A DNA stretch of 64,000 nt from Diadema setosum (GCA_033980235.1 CM067069.1:16937650-17001649); one strand, 5' to 3'. Counted from the first letter of the stretch, positions 1 through 11,519 are shown. Notes: a model not told the origin generated them from the sequence alone. Numbers and translations are program-made.

Positions 1-81
1 ACTGTCATGTGCGGGTCATCTGCGGGGGCCTCCGGATAGTAAATATTGTTCCTCGCAAGTCGCACGCAAGGCTTGCCCGGA

Positions 82-627
82 AAAGGTGTGACACGGCCTT
101 TAGACGCTGTCACACCTTTCTGAGAAAGCTACGAGGGGCTTGTTGCGTGTGGGGATTTTCCAGCACGCAGGACAGTCTTTGCTGTCGGACAAGGATTTGG
201 GCGAGTTTCGCGTTATCTTGCCTGCATCTGCAAGTCAACCCGCAAGGCTTCCCCAAACACGGTTTGACAAGGCCTTGGGCATGCTCAAAAATTTGTTCCG
301 TTTGAGTTGCGGGGGGATGACCCGCAGAGGTACACGCAGAACACCAGTAGGAGGTCCTTAATAGCGGCAGCACCTCGCAGGCCACCCCCATGCAGGTACC
401 TCGCAGTCCCCGTATGTCTCTCGTATTAAAACCGAAAATCGGTTTCGAAGCTGTCATGCAGGTCACACGGACAACACTGAATACACACAGGTAGCAGGTA
501 AAACGTAAGTACGGAAATCGCCAGCATCCTTGTCAGCCGGCAGAAAATCATCCTGTGTGCTGGAAAATCCCTACTTGCAACAAGTCCGCGCAGCTTACCA
601 AGAAAGGTGTGACAGGGCCTCTAGCTT
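82..627. repeat. Foldback (inverted-repeat) element at the window edge
   Basis: Bases 100-205 and 525-627 are inverted copies of each other, imperfect but clear. Both carry the blocks CTGTCACACCTTTCT and GGGATTTTCCAGCAC on opposite strands. At 82-119 a short hairpin has a perfect 12-bp stem (AAAGGTGTGACA/TGTCACACCTTT) and a 14-base loop. Related GC-rich pieces (CGCAAGGCTT, CTGCGGGTCAT) recur in both orientations from base 1 to 340, so the element probably begins before the window. No coding capacity is visible. It is probably a non-autonomous foldback element of unknown superfamily. Confidence 0.55.
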
Positions 628-639
628 CCAATTAAACGT

Positions 640-745
640 GTCAAACATGTATTATGCTCGATCACCAGTGACTGACTTTAAAGAAGAAAGACATATCAAA
701 TTGAACGCTTACCATGTAACTGAGGGTGTACCAGAGAACCCACGT
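640..745. repeat. Dispersed repeat, copy of the 17.7/18.7-kb family
   Basis: The stretch around GTGACTGACTTTAAAGAAG and ATTGAACGCTTACCA is repeated with substitutions at about 17,690-17,760 and 18,735-18,800. The three copies share more than 60 aligned bases. No ORF or terminal structure is seen. Confidence 0.55.
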
Positions 746-784
746 TCGAATCCTGCAGGATGCTGTCTTTTTTTTGTTTTGTTT

Positions 785-813
785 TAGGTGATACGCTAAC
801 AGCGTAGCACCTA
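785..813. repeat. Short hairpin motif TAGGTGATACGC
   Basis: TAGGTGATACGCT and AGCGTAGCACCTA form a 13-bp stem with one mismatch around a 3-base loop. The same hairpin, with a perfect 11-bp stem, occurs at 40,922-41,191, where a MITE has split it. Confidence 0.5.
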
Positions 814-1039
814 TTTTGTTTGTATGTATTGAATCTTCCTTTTTATTCTTCTTCCTTATAGACGAAAGTGAACAAAATATCTCAGCAATGACATGACCAG
901 TTAACATGAACATTTCAGTTAACATATCTCATATCTATATCTAATGACATGAAACTTTTCGCCATAGCTCCTGAAAATGAGCGGGGACCTTCTTTTTATT
1001 ACATATTCCGAAAGGATATATAGTTAAATACATGTACCT

Positions 1040-1810
1040 TGTAACTAGTGGGGGGCGCCAGGGATTTTTGGTTCAAATTTTTCCAAAAGCACCAAAAATT
1101 TGGCACACATGTAGCCCAAACCATACTATTTCGATTTTTGATGGGCGCCAAGAAGGGCGCCCTCTGGGACGGCCATATTGGCAAAATCCAATATAGCCAC
1201 CATATAGGTTTAAAGGTTACTTGCATTTGAAAACATTTAAGGGTAACAATCATTTAATAAGTCAGGTTAGGAGGTTTTGTGGGTCAAGGAATTCGAATCT
1301 TAAGTTGCTTTTCTGAAGTCAATTTTTCATTATAAGGTCACCTTAAGGTCATCTAGGGGTCAAGCCACTGTATTCATAACAGTTTATTGAAAAAATGGTT
1401 TGCCCATAGTCAATATTCCAGGAATGCCAGCCTTAGTAATAGAATTGCAGTTGTCGACGGCTGAAAAAAGGCGTATTTATTGTGAAGGACGCCCTCAGGG
1501 GCGGCATATTTCCAAAATCCAATATGGCTGCCACCTACGTTTAAAGGCCAGTATAACAATTAAAAACCTTTTAAGTGTTACAATAATTTTGAAAAGTCAG
1601 CTTTTTAGGTTTTATGGGTCAAGGAGTTCGATTCTGAAGTTGTTTTTATGGTCTGATGTCAACTTTTCCTTATAAGGCCTCCCTTAAGGTCATTTGGGGT
1701 TAAACCATTATATTCGCAATAGGTAATTTAGAAAATGGCTTGCCTATAGTCAATATAGGAGGAATGCCAGCCCTGCTAATAGAATTGCAGTTGTTGAGGG
1801 CTGTGGGAGA
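1040..1810. repeat. Two-unit tandem repeat with conserved CCATATTGG hairpin
   Basis: Two units of about 332 bp follow each other, one starting near 1,157 (GCGCCCTCTGGGACGGCC) and one near 1,489 (GCGCCCTCAGGGGCGGC). Both continue through the shared blocks GGGTCAAGGA, AATGCCAGCC and TAATAGAATTGCAGTTGT. Each begins with a potential hairpin around CCATATTGG...CCAATAT. The leader at 1,050-1,150 (GGGCGCCA..., CAAAAGCACCAAAAATTTGG) recurs inverted at 6,590-6,665, so this is a dispersed family. No coding potential. Confidence 0.65.
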
Positions 1811-3463
1811 GGGAGAGGTGGGCTTTCTCACGAGTAACATCAATGTATCTGCTTTCGTGTTAAGATTTCAAATACTAGGTATACACTCATGAATTACGAT
1901 TAGAACCCCTTTCTGAGAATAATTAGGTTTAAGGGATCTTAATCAGATCCTTATTTCTCAATTAAATTTGAAGACTTGGCAACCCTTCAATTTCATTTTT
2001 AATGATTACTTAAGGTAATTTTTTCTGCATCATTTCAATTATGGCCTGTCATACTATGGCTACACAAGCTTTTAAGTGATGTTCTGTCCAAAGCTATGGA
2101 ACATCATAGTTCATGTCACAATCATTCCATTAATTATTTTTATACTACAGGCGCTAAGAGGAAATGTCCTCATCGACTGGTTATATTTGCGGAATTCAAT
2201 ATATTTGCATTTGCTTTAATGACAGCCAAAAGAGCTAGTTAGAATCATGGGTAATGCCCTTTCAAAGAGTTTTCAAGATTTTATTATTGGCTTATTATTT
2301 TCATCTTCTTCTGCAAGGAATGCAATAAAAACATGCATATATGAGAAATTGAATCCTATTGCCACCTATAATATATCATAGTTTAGCAATAAGGGGGGGG
2401 GGGGGGGGGGGCTACTCTCTATATTACCGGCGTCCTTCACGTTGCCACTAACACGAGAAGTGTTTTTATTTCTCTGTTGTATTTCAGGGATCCTCAATCA
2501 AAATAGATATTCATAATACAGATTTAAATTCAATGGAATAATAATTATGAAGATCACTTCTAATCTGGAAGAAAAAAGGAAAAAATCTGTCGTGTTTAAG
2601 AGAGTTTTTAGTACATCAGGTTGGCATCAATTTGCTATTTTCGAACTTGTGTAAGTTCGATTCTAAAGTCCTTATAGAAAATTTTATGAGCCTCCACACC
2701 TAAATATGCCGTTCAGAGAACATGACGGTCCTGGTGACGCCATGTAGGGAACAAGCATATTTCACAGGTGCCACAGTGACACCATTAACAGGGTACAGAT
2801 TAGATATGCTATAGTACAACTTTCATGACACCTTCTAGGGTCTATTAAGATGCTATCCAAAGTGCTTGGACGCAAATTGGTATAATATCGCAAGACTTTA
2901 TAAGTTGGTATCTCGTTGGTCTGAAGACTATAGGTTGCAACTCTACTCTCCGCAACATCTCTACGACGCACGTCTCCTGGAGACGAGCCCAATCTCCAGG
3001 ATTCGCAGGAGAATCGAACGTTTTCGATTTTTGCAGAGACTATTTCCGTCTGCGAGGTCTCCGTCACTGTGGCCATGTCGTGGGGACTAAATTTGTCTGC
3101 AACATCTTGGAGATGTCCCCGCATCTTATGGAGACCGTGATAACATAATGGCGATGAAAGGGAGAAGTCGCTGAGAAAAGACGTCTCTGATAAGTCCCTG
3201 CGACTGCAAAAGCCGTGCCAACATCCCCGTGACTTCCAAGCAAATAATTTGTCTCTTTGTTTGAAGACGTCTCGGACGTCGCCCTGGAAATCGCGTTAGT
3301 TGTGACAGCGAAAATAATTTCTTCGAGACGCTGGCATTGCGACAATGTCTCCTCCCGTCAGATAGGCCCTCAACCCCTACCCCCCCCCCCTCGCCACTTT
3401 AAGTTTGCAGCAATATCATGGCTCGTCTGACACCTGCTCTACATTGTGCATTTTCACCTTCAA
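1811..3463. other. AT-rich non-coding stretch with a G19 run and a GAGAC/GTCTC-rich patch
   Basis: I recognise no gene here. Bases 2393-2411 are a run of 19 G. Bases 2,950-3,350 are unusually rich in GAGAC/GTCTC and AGTCGC/GCGACT in both orientations, for example the interrupted palindrome CGTCTCCTGGAGACG. The apparent ORFs on both strands of this patch lack similarity I can recognise. Confidence 0.4.
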
Positions 3464-3520
3464 TCATTCATTCATTCATTCATTCATTCATTCATTCATT
3501 CATTCATTCATTCATTCATT
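3464..3520. repeat. (ATTC)n microsatellite
   Basis: About 14 uninterrupted 4-base units of TCAT/ATTC. Translated, it gives the artificial HSFI repeat. Confidence 0.95.
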
Positions 3521-4045
3521 ACTTTTTTTTTCCATTTCCATGTTTTCCACCTCCCAATGCATGCCTTGAAACAGCTGTGGTGCAGAAGAATGAAATTTGG
3601 TACTGAGGCATTGCGGAGAGTGGCTGATAGTACTAGTAATTGCCATGTACCTGTGCCATCTTTCCTCCAACTCCACTCCCTGAAGTCAGGGATCACATCA
3701 TGACCCATGCTGTCATGATTCCAGTAGAAACTCGCTTGCAGCAGCACTCATCTTCGAAATGTTGATACAGCGCCGCTTGAGCAGATAAGGTGGTTTCTGA
3801 TGATCTGCTCCCACGTTATGACGAGATGATGCCTACCCTCGTTGACGCTGGCTGCCCCATAAACCTTGTTGCTCATCAGTCCTTGCTGGACATGAGCACG
3901 GTTATTAAAGTAGTTAATGTGTCAGTGAGCTCTGGTTTGCTGACCCATACTACTTAGGCATTTTGCATGCCACATCAAAGCAAGTCTGAAGTAATGTCGC
4001 ACCCTGTCAGTGCCTGATGTTGGGCTCTGGAAGAGAGGTATGCTG
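3521..4045. other. No recognisable feature
   Basis: Between the microsatellite and the foldback transposon I see no ORF with similarity, no splice-flanked exon and no internal repeat. Confidence 0.3.
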
Positions 4046-4047
4046 TA

Positions 4048-4715
4048 CAGGGTGTCTCTAAAAAAAGTAAACCCAACTTCAACGGCAAATTTTCAGAAAA
4101 CTATAAAATATTTACACATTATTTTTTTCATGGTTACATAGTCCAATAAGTCCTCTGTCCAATGATACCACGTAGGTTATGTAACTCTCATGCATGACTG
4201 GGCATGATTCAACTTAGTGAATGGGAGTGAAATCATCACTGTGGCAAGTTCCGTGATCAGCATACTTTCTCACATTGTACCAGATGGCTCTTTGTGTTGG
4301 AGGCTGCCTGTCGGGGAACTGCACCCGAAAAGCCTCTTGAACTTCCACGCGACTTCTTGTTTCCTGGTATCGAGTTACCAGGAATACTCTCTGCTCAATT
4401 GTCAACTGTACCATGTTTGGAAAGCATGTGAAGTGTGCCTGTGTCAGGAACAACCTTTGCTGACAAAAATTTAACTTCAAATATGCCCTGAATGCATGAC
4501 AATAGCAAGAAATAACTTGCCACAGTGATGATTTCACACCCATTCACTAAATTGAATCATGCTCAGTCATGCAAGAGAGTTACATAACCTATGTGGTATC
4601 ATTAGATAGAGGACTTATTGAACTATCTAACCATGAAAAAATAATGTGCAAATATTTTATAGTTTTCTGAAAATTTGCTGTTGAAGTTGGGTTTACTTTT
4701 TTTAGAGACACACTG
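4048..4715. mobile_element. Mariner-type foldback element with ~205-bp TIRs and TA target site
   Basis: The ends CAGGGTGTCTCTAAAAAAAG and the inverse of CTTTTTTTAGAGACACACTG are inverted repeats. The inversion continues inward for about 205 bp on each side (4048-~4255 and ~4505-4715). The element sits between TA dinucleotides (4046-4047 and 4716-4717), the target duplication of the Tc1/mariner superfamily. The 250-bp middle holds a minus-strand remnant of a DNA-binding domain and no DDE/D catalytic core, so the element is non-autonomous. It shares a TIR block (TCATGCATGACTGRGCA) with the unit at 8,957-11,742. Confidence 0.85.
4247..4414 (-). pseudogene. DUF4817-like helix-turn-helix fragment of a mariner-type transposase
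   Basis: A 109-codon ORF (4543 to 4214) carries a clear family signature from its internal Met at about residue 44. It reads LTIEQRVFLVTRY, then VQEAFRVQFPDRQPP, then IWYNVRKYADHGT. This is the pattern of the short N-terminal DUF4817 helix-turn-helix domain that precedes the catalytic domain in some Tc1/mariner-like transposases. In full transposases it binds the TIRs. Here everything after the domain is missing: the ORF runs straight into the right inverted repeat and stops. The first 43 residues of the ORF read through repeat sequence and are probably not genuine. It is a relic in a non-autonomous element, or possibly a free-standing DNA-binding peptide if transcribed. I am confident of the domain and not of expression. 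Confidence 0.75.
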
Positions 4716-5561
4716 TACAAGAAAAAGCTGAAAAGTCATTTATCTTTTCAATACCACGACCCACCCGTAACTCCCTCAGATCAAAGAGATTAAAAAAAAA
4801 GCACACTACCGAAAATGTGATGTTATGCTCATCCGTGCGATTGTATACTGTTTTCAGAAAATGCTTTCAGAAAACATTATGTCATCCTTTGTAAGGGTAT
4901 CTTTGCGTAGATCGCATCTAAGTTGTTGGAGAGCTGAAGGGTTGTGAGATCACAATTCCTGTTGGATATTTCCGTCTCGAATCAGGTGCTCAGGATGAGT
5001 TGTCCGTCCCATTTATTCTTGGATATCTGTGCGCTGATTAATGAGGGCAGTTCTTTATTTTTCAATCCTAATTTTCAGGAAGCCGCTACGCTCTTCCAAT
5101 CATAATTTAAGATTTGAGTGGTGCCATCACCATCTCTTGTCAGAGGACTGCACAGTGTTGCTGCGCAAAAATGTTAAGATTATTCTTCAGGATCAGTATC
5201 CCATACAACATCAATACGTGTTCAGTTTCCCTAGTCCTTTGGGCTTTCAGTAAAGAAACGGTTTCGTGTGATAAAAAGAGAATAAAAAAAAATTTAAAAA
5301 ATTCTTCAGCTGAATTGTCTTCACCTACTCTGATAAGATACTGCCATTAAAGGACTTTAATGATCGAATTTAGTTAACTGCCCCTAGAATACTGGTCTGA
5401 CCTGGATTGAGGAGCTCGATTACCTGGAAGCTTCGGCCATTGCTTCCTTCAGTGAAGAAGCAGACGCTGTCTTGTCAAGGGAGAGCAGGCATACACCAAT
5501 TTCAGCAGGAGGAAAATCATATCGCTTGCCAGCTGGAAAGTTATATAATTGGCCATGAAAG

Positions 5562-5850
5562 GTGACGAGGTGGCTCAGTCGGTGGCGTATGGCTTGCGGT
5601 CTAAAGACTTGTGTTCCGGCGCGGGTTCGAATCCCACTTATCTCAAGTCTAGCTGAGCAATAGAGTGTGTTGTCATACCGTCCCCTCTAGTAGAGGCACA
5701 ACACTTAGCACCTCATCACTTGGATATAAAAAGTGGAAGTCCCTTGTGTGAAAGAATCACAAACCTAGACACATGAAAAGATCCCGAATCGGCATTCCGT
5801 TATCGGAAAACTCAAGGTGCATAAACCGTTAAAGTGGTTCACCCCAAGTA
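5562..5850 (+). repeat. tRNA-derived SINE
   Basis: The head (5564-5647) has a pol III box A (TGGCTCAGTCGG) and a perfect box B (GGTTCGAATCC) at tRNA spacing, but its acceptor stem does not pair, so it is not a functional tRNA. An unrelated body follows to about 5,850 (AGAGGCACAACACTTAGCAC, AAGATCCCGAATCGGCATTC), as in a tRNA-headed SINE. No clear tail or target duplication was found, so the 3' limit is approximate. Confidence 0.7.
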
Positions 5851-6132
5851 TACATACAAATGACCGGCTAGTTGCATACGGGCTATCCAGCTATCTCGTC
5901 AGAGGGAAAAACGAAGACAAAATAAGATTAGCCGTGTTTATTACCCTCTTTGCCATTGCACCCTGATTCGGCACCTTGGAATAGGATGGCGGCCGCACTT
6001 AAGCATGTATATTTGAAACAAAGAAAGGAAAAACTGACCTGAAAACAATTGATAAATAGTGAAAACTTTGCGCGAAGAAAATGAGAAAAGAAAACGAAAC
6101 CAATGGAAGCCTGTTTTCTATGCTCAAAGATT

Positions 6133-6134
<2 letters not shown>

Positions 6135-6177
<43 letters not shown>

Positions 6178-6179
6178 AT
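6135..6179. repeat. (TA)n microsatellite
   Basis: About 20 TA/TG-interrupted dinucleotide units. Confidence 0.95.
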
Positions 6180-6239
6180 GTTTCTTAAATATATATATTT
6201 TTTTCATTTGTTTGTCATAATCATTATTGATATGTAGGG

Positions 6240-6680
6240 GTGTGGAACCGCTCTTGGCCCTAATTGACCATTGGAGGAGTATGGAAGAGATGACAAATGG
6301 GACAAAATAGGGGTACCAGTGAATTGCAGTTGAATGCTCACAGACGCCATTTCGAAAAATGCACAAAATGCCTGATTTGACCCTTATTTGACCTTGAAAG
6401 TGACCTTGAGAGGTGATAGTGACCTTGAATGGCAAAAATGATATTTAGAATCACATTCTCTAACCCCGTAAAATCTTCCACATGGGATTCATAACATTAA
6501 TGAACCTTTTCAATTTGTAACTGCAGTTGACCTTTAACCCGGATGGCGGCCATATTGGATTTCACCAATATGGCGGCCTCAAGGGTTCTTAGCCTTGGCG
6601 CCCATCAAAAATCGAAAAAGTATGGTACAAGGGACCTATGAGCCAAATTTGGTGCTTTTGGAAGAATCTGAACCAAACGA
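6240..6680 (-). repeat. Dispersed repeat related to 1,040-1,810, with GGCGGCCATATTGG hairpin
   Basis: Bases 6,590-6,665 match 1,050-1,150 in inverse orientation (GGCGCCCATCAAAAATCGAA, CCAAATTTGGTGCTTTTGG). The hairpin at 6545-6578 has a perfect 10-bp core stem (GCCATATTGG/CCAATATGGC) and a 6-base loop, as in both 1-kb units. The stretch 6,378-6,435 adds several TGACCTTGA half-sites. Confidence 0.6.
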
Positions 6681-7640
6681 CCCATTTTGAGCCCTTAGGC
6701 CCCCAACTTGCTCCTTCATGGCCATTCCTGTACGTGATTTCCTTTTGTTTTGCATTACATCAACAATTTGTCGAAAAGTATCTATCTGTGGTAGGCATAT
6801 AGAACTCGACTTAATACATGTATTTCGATGTATACCAGTATTCAAGTTCGTAGAACATCTTTTCGTGAAAATTGGAGTCGAAATTGAGGATTACTTATAA
6901 AATGAGGTTGGCATTGCTTTTGGATTAATATTGCACAATACATGGTAGGACCTACAAGTTCGACTGCTAGCTGTCCCCTTTTAAGATGTGTCGATTTTGG
7001 GGGACCACTATCTGATGACCCCAAGCGTATCATCTAACTTGTCTTAAAAAGACGAGTTTCATTTTTCGTTTTCAAACCGAATTTCATGAACCTGTTTTGA
7101 AATAGAGCAAACGTGTTTGTACTGTAAACAATGACTAAGGGACTGTTCATCATGACCATGTAGTGAAAACGTGTATTCTAAAATTGTTAGTAAACGTGGA
7201 AGTACAACTTTTCTATAACCTCGTCTTTCTTTTTCATACTAGTTGCAATGCTTTGGTGTGTGAAATATTTATATCGACATTATGTTTAAAAATACGACGC
7301 TCATTTTTCAATCTCGCAGTATTTAAGATTGGTGAGCGTGCCATTTTCGTCTATACATAATATTTTTTTTTCACCTATGTATCCCAGTGCTTGTATGCTA
7401 GTGCTTACATCTTACAGTTCAGTGCCAAGAAACGACAATTCTGCGCGGTTCGGTTTTGTATCTCTTTATCATGATATTTACTATTCATCGCTAATATTTC
7501 GCAAGGTTGATTAGAGCAATCTGGTGTTCATGTTTAACAGCATCCTTTGGTTTCCTTTGGAAAATATTCCAAAAGGTTTTGAGTTTCTAAATTTAAAACA
7601 GGTTCGTAAATTGGTAAGAAACTTCAGGATGTTAGACTCC
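6681..7640. other. No recognisable feature
   Basis: AT-rich non-coding DNA. Short ORFs on both strands show no family signature or splice context. If the NIDO gene continues, this is intron or unrecognised exon territory. Confidence 0.3.
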
Positions 7641-7642
7641 CT

Positions 7643-7667
7643 ATCTCTCTCTCTCTCTCTCTCTCAC
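7643..7667. repeat. (CT)n microsatellite
   Basis: About 12 CT units in a row. Confidence 0.9.
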
Positions 7668-7863
7668 GTATGCAAATGTTTGTTAATTTCTTTCTGATTC
7701 GTGTAGAACCCCGTTCCTTCATTCTTTCTTTACTACATGAAGATTTACAATGAAATTAAGATGTGTCATGATAATTTGCAAAAATGCTGCAAAATTTCAT
7801 AAGGAATTATATGGCCACAAAATAAGACTAAACAATAAAGGTTCTGGAGGTATGAAGGAGTAC

Positions 7864-8026
7864 CCGAGGGTGGGTTTGCGATGTCGATGATTTGGGAGCT
7901 ATCGGTGCGAAAGACATATCTCCCAGTGACATTGACATTGGACCCCTCTTCTACGTCTACGATGTCGTCTGTTCTGGATCCAGGGACGCTGTAGTACCTG
8001 ACGCCGTCACCGGCATTGAAGCCGAC
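7864..8026 (-). CDS. NIDO-domain protein gene, exon 4 of the module (C-terminal part of the domain)
   Basis: The 163-bp exon opens after the acceptor ACTCACTCAG and begins VGFNAGDGVRYYSVPGS. It then reads TDDIVDVEEGSNVNVTGRY and VFRTDSS, the end of a nidogen-type NIDO domain. The phase-0 start fits the donor of the exon at 8676, giving the uninterrupted family motif TPAQ-VGFNAGDG. The most plausible donor is GG/GTACTC at 7864, which leaves phase 1; it is not a strong consensus, so the 3' boundary is less sure than the rest. NIDO domains occur in secreted or membrane proteins (nidogen, SNED1, mucin-4, tectorin). I see no recognisable continuation of the gene at lower coordinates. Confidence 0.85.
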
Positions 8027-8543
8027 CTGAGTGAGTTTGGAGTAATTTCCTTCACTTATCATGGTATTCATCATGGGAATCAGAAATTATAGACGAAAGT
8101 TAATGATTTTTACGTTGCACGTTGTCATGAAAATATAATAGCTTGCAACTGCTAAATAAACACATTACAAAACCACAAAAGACGATCATGACGTCGCCTT
8201 CAAAATAGTATGCAAATTGAAAAAAAAAATTGTTTTGGGATGACAATACTTGTAAACATGATGAAGTAACTATAATCTCTATACCCCCCCCCAAAAAAAA
8301 AGGTCATCATTATTAAGTTTATGCAGATCTACAGATAAGTAATATAAAGAATGTAATCAATTAACCAGTACGTAGGACGGTTTGCGAGTTTGAGTTGATT
8401 TGAACAAAAATTTCGAGAAGTCGATGGAAGACTTAATAAGAGATATTATCACCTCCTCCTAGTTACGTGATACATTAGATAATTGTGACCAATATTACTA
8501 TTCCCTGAGTAGACAGTCAACATTTTAAGAAATGACTTGATTA

Positions 8544-8825
<282 letters not shown>

Positions 8826-8956
8826 TCAGATATCAAGATCGATGTGCCATTCTTAGGATACCTCACAATTACCAGGATTTTCTCCAATGTTTTGAAATTC
8901 AACGTATTATCTGTTCAACTTCTTAGTATACTATAATACTATACTATCTTAATATC

Positions 8957-9175
8957 TTTACTATAAAAAAAAAGTAATCCAACTTTGAAAGGCTACTATT
9001 ACATAATTGTCAGCTATGGAGAGCACAATATCTGTTGAGTGGAAAGAAGAACTCTTTCATTGATACCTATTTTTGTTGACAAATGTCATGCATGACTGAG
9101 CACATGAAGTTTAAACAATGACAAATTGGACTTTTTCTAAGTTTGAGTGTCACATGAAGGAACAATTGACTGTAA
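8957..9175. repeat. Left inverted repeat of a ~2.8-kb TIR-bounded unit
   Basis: Pairs with 11,520-11,742 in inverse orientation over about 200 bp (GTAATCCAACTTTGAAAGGC, CATAATTGTCAGCTAT, TGTTGACAAATGTCATGCAT, ACAATGACAAATTG). The extreme left end is degraded: the CAGTG terminus seen on the right is not found here. Confidence 0.65.
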
Positions 9176-10070
9176 TAAGTTATTAAAAATCAACGTTTTA
9201 TTTTCATTTAACTTATGCCAATCTATGTACATGTATGATAACAGTTAACTCCCGCCTATCTTCGGTTCTACGTTCCTCAAAAATCAATCGTTCCATAATT
9301 ACCCCACTCGTCTCTCTAAAGACTTTCACTTACCACTTCTTCGAACGATTCTAGCAAAGAATTAGAGCAAAGAATTAATATACTTACAATGACTTATTTA
9401 CACGGGACCAAATTATTGGAATTACCTGAATCATGATATCAAATCTGCTCCTTCTACATACTCATTCAAAAGGAGATTGAAGATTTCTTTCTTTTACAAT
9501 CCTATCATGACTACCCCCCAGAATCGGATTAGTTTATAGGCTTATTTTGTTACCCGTCCGCAAAATCTGCATTGCCGTTCTTTTTATTATTGCTATTGCC
9601 TAAGCTATGACTATGATTAGATTTTCTTTAACCTATAGTTCGCAGTTGAAGGGTGTGTTGTATATTCTTTTTCTCTGTTTTTTCTTCCAAAAACATCCGG
9701 GATCGTTGTTTCTGTTGCATATTTCTGTCTATTTTGTTACCTCTTTGTCACGCTATAGTCTTGTTTCCTCTTGTGTCATCAAGTCAGTTTTTCCCTACAA
9801 GTAGTCTTGTTGCTGTCCCAGTCTTGTCTCATGCTTATTATTTTGTTTGTTGTTGTTTTGCGTGTAACTGTTTGTCCATCTGTCTCTCAGTGGGCTGCAA
9901 AATTTTTTGTGCCTAACTTTTTGTGCTGCTTTCCTGCTGTTTTCAATCATTCTTTTGCGAGCAGTATGTTTTGATGTATATTCGTATTGAACAATTTGTC
10001 TGTACAATGAATATCATGATCGCTGTTTGTTTAGCAATAAAACAAAAAACTCATGCACACGAGGATGTAG
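9176..10070. other. Interior of the TIR-bounded unit, no coding content recognised
   Basis: AT-rich unique sequence between the left inverted repeat and the tandem array. Overlapping short ORFs at 9,600-10,120 on both strands are hydrophobic or Cys-rich by composition (T-rich DNA) and match no family I know. Confidence 0.35.
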
Positions 10071-10074
10071 ATAA

Positions 10075-11290
10075 GGGGGATTTTTCCTCCCACACGAAGG
10101 TGATTTTGCATTTTCAGACCTGAAATTCAGCGATTTGGTACAAACTTTTGGTGCAATACGTAGATTTTTTCCACCCCCCTCCTCCCGCAAAAGAAAGAAA
10201 AAATAATAATGGACATAAATGTCTACATTTTCTTCTTTTTTATGGGGGGGGGGGGGGGGAGGGGGTGGTGCATGTTACTAGATAAATCACGGAATTAAGC
10301 TCTTATTCCGAGTGTGCATTATCTATGTGTATCTGTACAAAGTCTAGTGGGGTAGAGCTTAGGGGGAGGATGTTGGAGGGGGATTTCCCCCTCCCGCTCG
10401 ACGGATTTTTTTGCGTATTTAGATTTGAAATAAAGCAATCTGAAGTACACTTTTTGTGGAAAATTCGGAAATTGTCATTCCCTACAGTGTACTAAATCTA
10501 CAGAGATGACAAAGCAATGGGAGGGTAGCTATATACCTCTCCCATATTGGAGGTGGGTTTTTTTTTTTAAGTTTTAAAACTGTAATTCAACAATCTGGCG
10601 CACATGCACCGGTCGTCGGAATATCTCGAAATTTGTCAATCAGAGAAGTGTAGCAAGTCTGTGGAAGAAGACAAAGCAGGGAGATGTGTGAGGGAATAAG
10701 CCCTATTCACCTTTCTACACGAGGGAAATTCTGTATTTTCTGATTGCAGTTAAACGTTTTGGTGCACACATTTTGTGGCATATTTGGAAAACTGTCTTAT
10801 GTTCAAAGTTTAGCCACAATCTACTTGCATGCAGTTGGGGGGGGGGGGGGGGCTAGCACGGAGAAGGCGTGGGAGAGTGCTTTCACCACCCTTCCCGTAC
10901 GAGGGAGCTTTTACCTTTTTTTTAGGTTGAAATTGAGATATCTCGTATACGCATACTAGTATTTTATGGAATATTAGGGAAATTACTTTTAAAAAACCCA
11001 AGAGATTGGGGGAACTGAGCGAGGAAAAAGTTGATTGAACCAGAATATGCCCCTGGTACATGAGGGAACTTTTAAGTTTTCCGAATATAAGTTATAAGTC
11101 TTAAGCACTCAGAATTATTAAGAATTTTTGTAAGTCTGAAAAGCGTTCTAAGGCCAGGGAAAGGGGCACAGAGGGGTAGGATTTGGGAGGAGCTATCCCT
11201 CTCCCAAGCAAGAGAGATTTTGCATTTTTTTGAATTGAAATTCAACGATCTGGTGGTTCACACTTCGAGTGAAATGTTGAAAGAATTATG
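10075..11290. repeat. Degenerate ~150-180-bp tandem array
   Basis: Seven related segments recur near 10,090, 10,390, 10,540, 10,712, 10,895, 11,057 and 11,207. Each has a G-rich block, then a CTCCC...ACGAGGGA turn, a T-run, and a line like TTGAAATTCAACGATCTGGTG. Spacing is 150-180 bp, apart from one ~300-bp step that probably hides a decayed unit. Copies are highly diverged, so this is old. Long G tracts (10,240s, 10,838-10,852) sit in the same phase of the unit. Confidence 0.6.
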
Positions 11291-11409
11291 ATCTTATTTG
11301 ATGAAAATTTTATAGGGAGACCCGCTTCATTCTTTTGCATACAGGATACACGCATTTTTTTTTTTTTTACTTTTTTTTTCCGCCTTCCAAATCCCCGGTC
11401 AAAATCTTG

Positions 11410-11424
11410 GGGGGGGGGGGGGGG
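11410..11424. repeat. G-run beside a T-run
   Basis: About 14 G follow a T-rich tract at 11,356-11,380. Low-complexity DNA inside the TIR-bounded unit. Confidence 0.85.
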
Positions 11425-11519
11425 ACCGCCCCCTGCAGTCGTGTAGGCTGGACTCTTTACTTGACCATTTACATTGACAATCTCATCCATTCAGTGAGAC
11501 ATTCATTGTCCCTTCACGA

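Noticed and set aside
5564..5647. Functional tRNA gene
   Set aside because: Boxes A and B are present, but the acceptor stem does not pair and a SINE body follows.
9600..10125. Cluster of overlapping 65-87-aa ORFs
   Set aside because: T-rich DNA gives hydrophobic frames on all three phases; no signal, no splice sites, inside a repeat unit.
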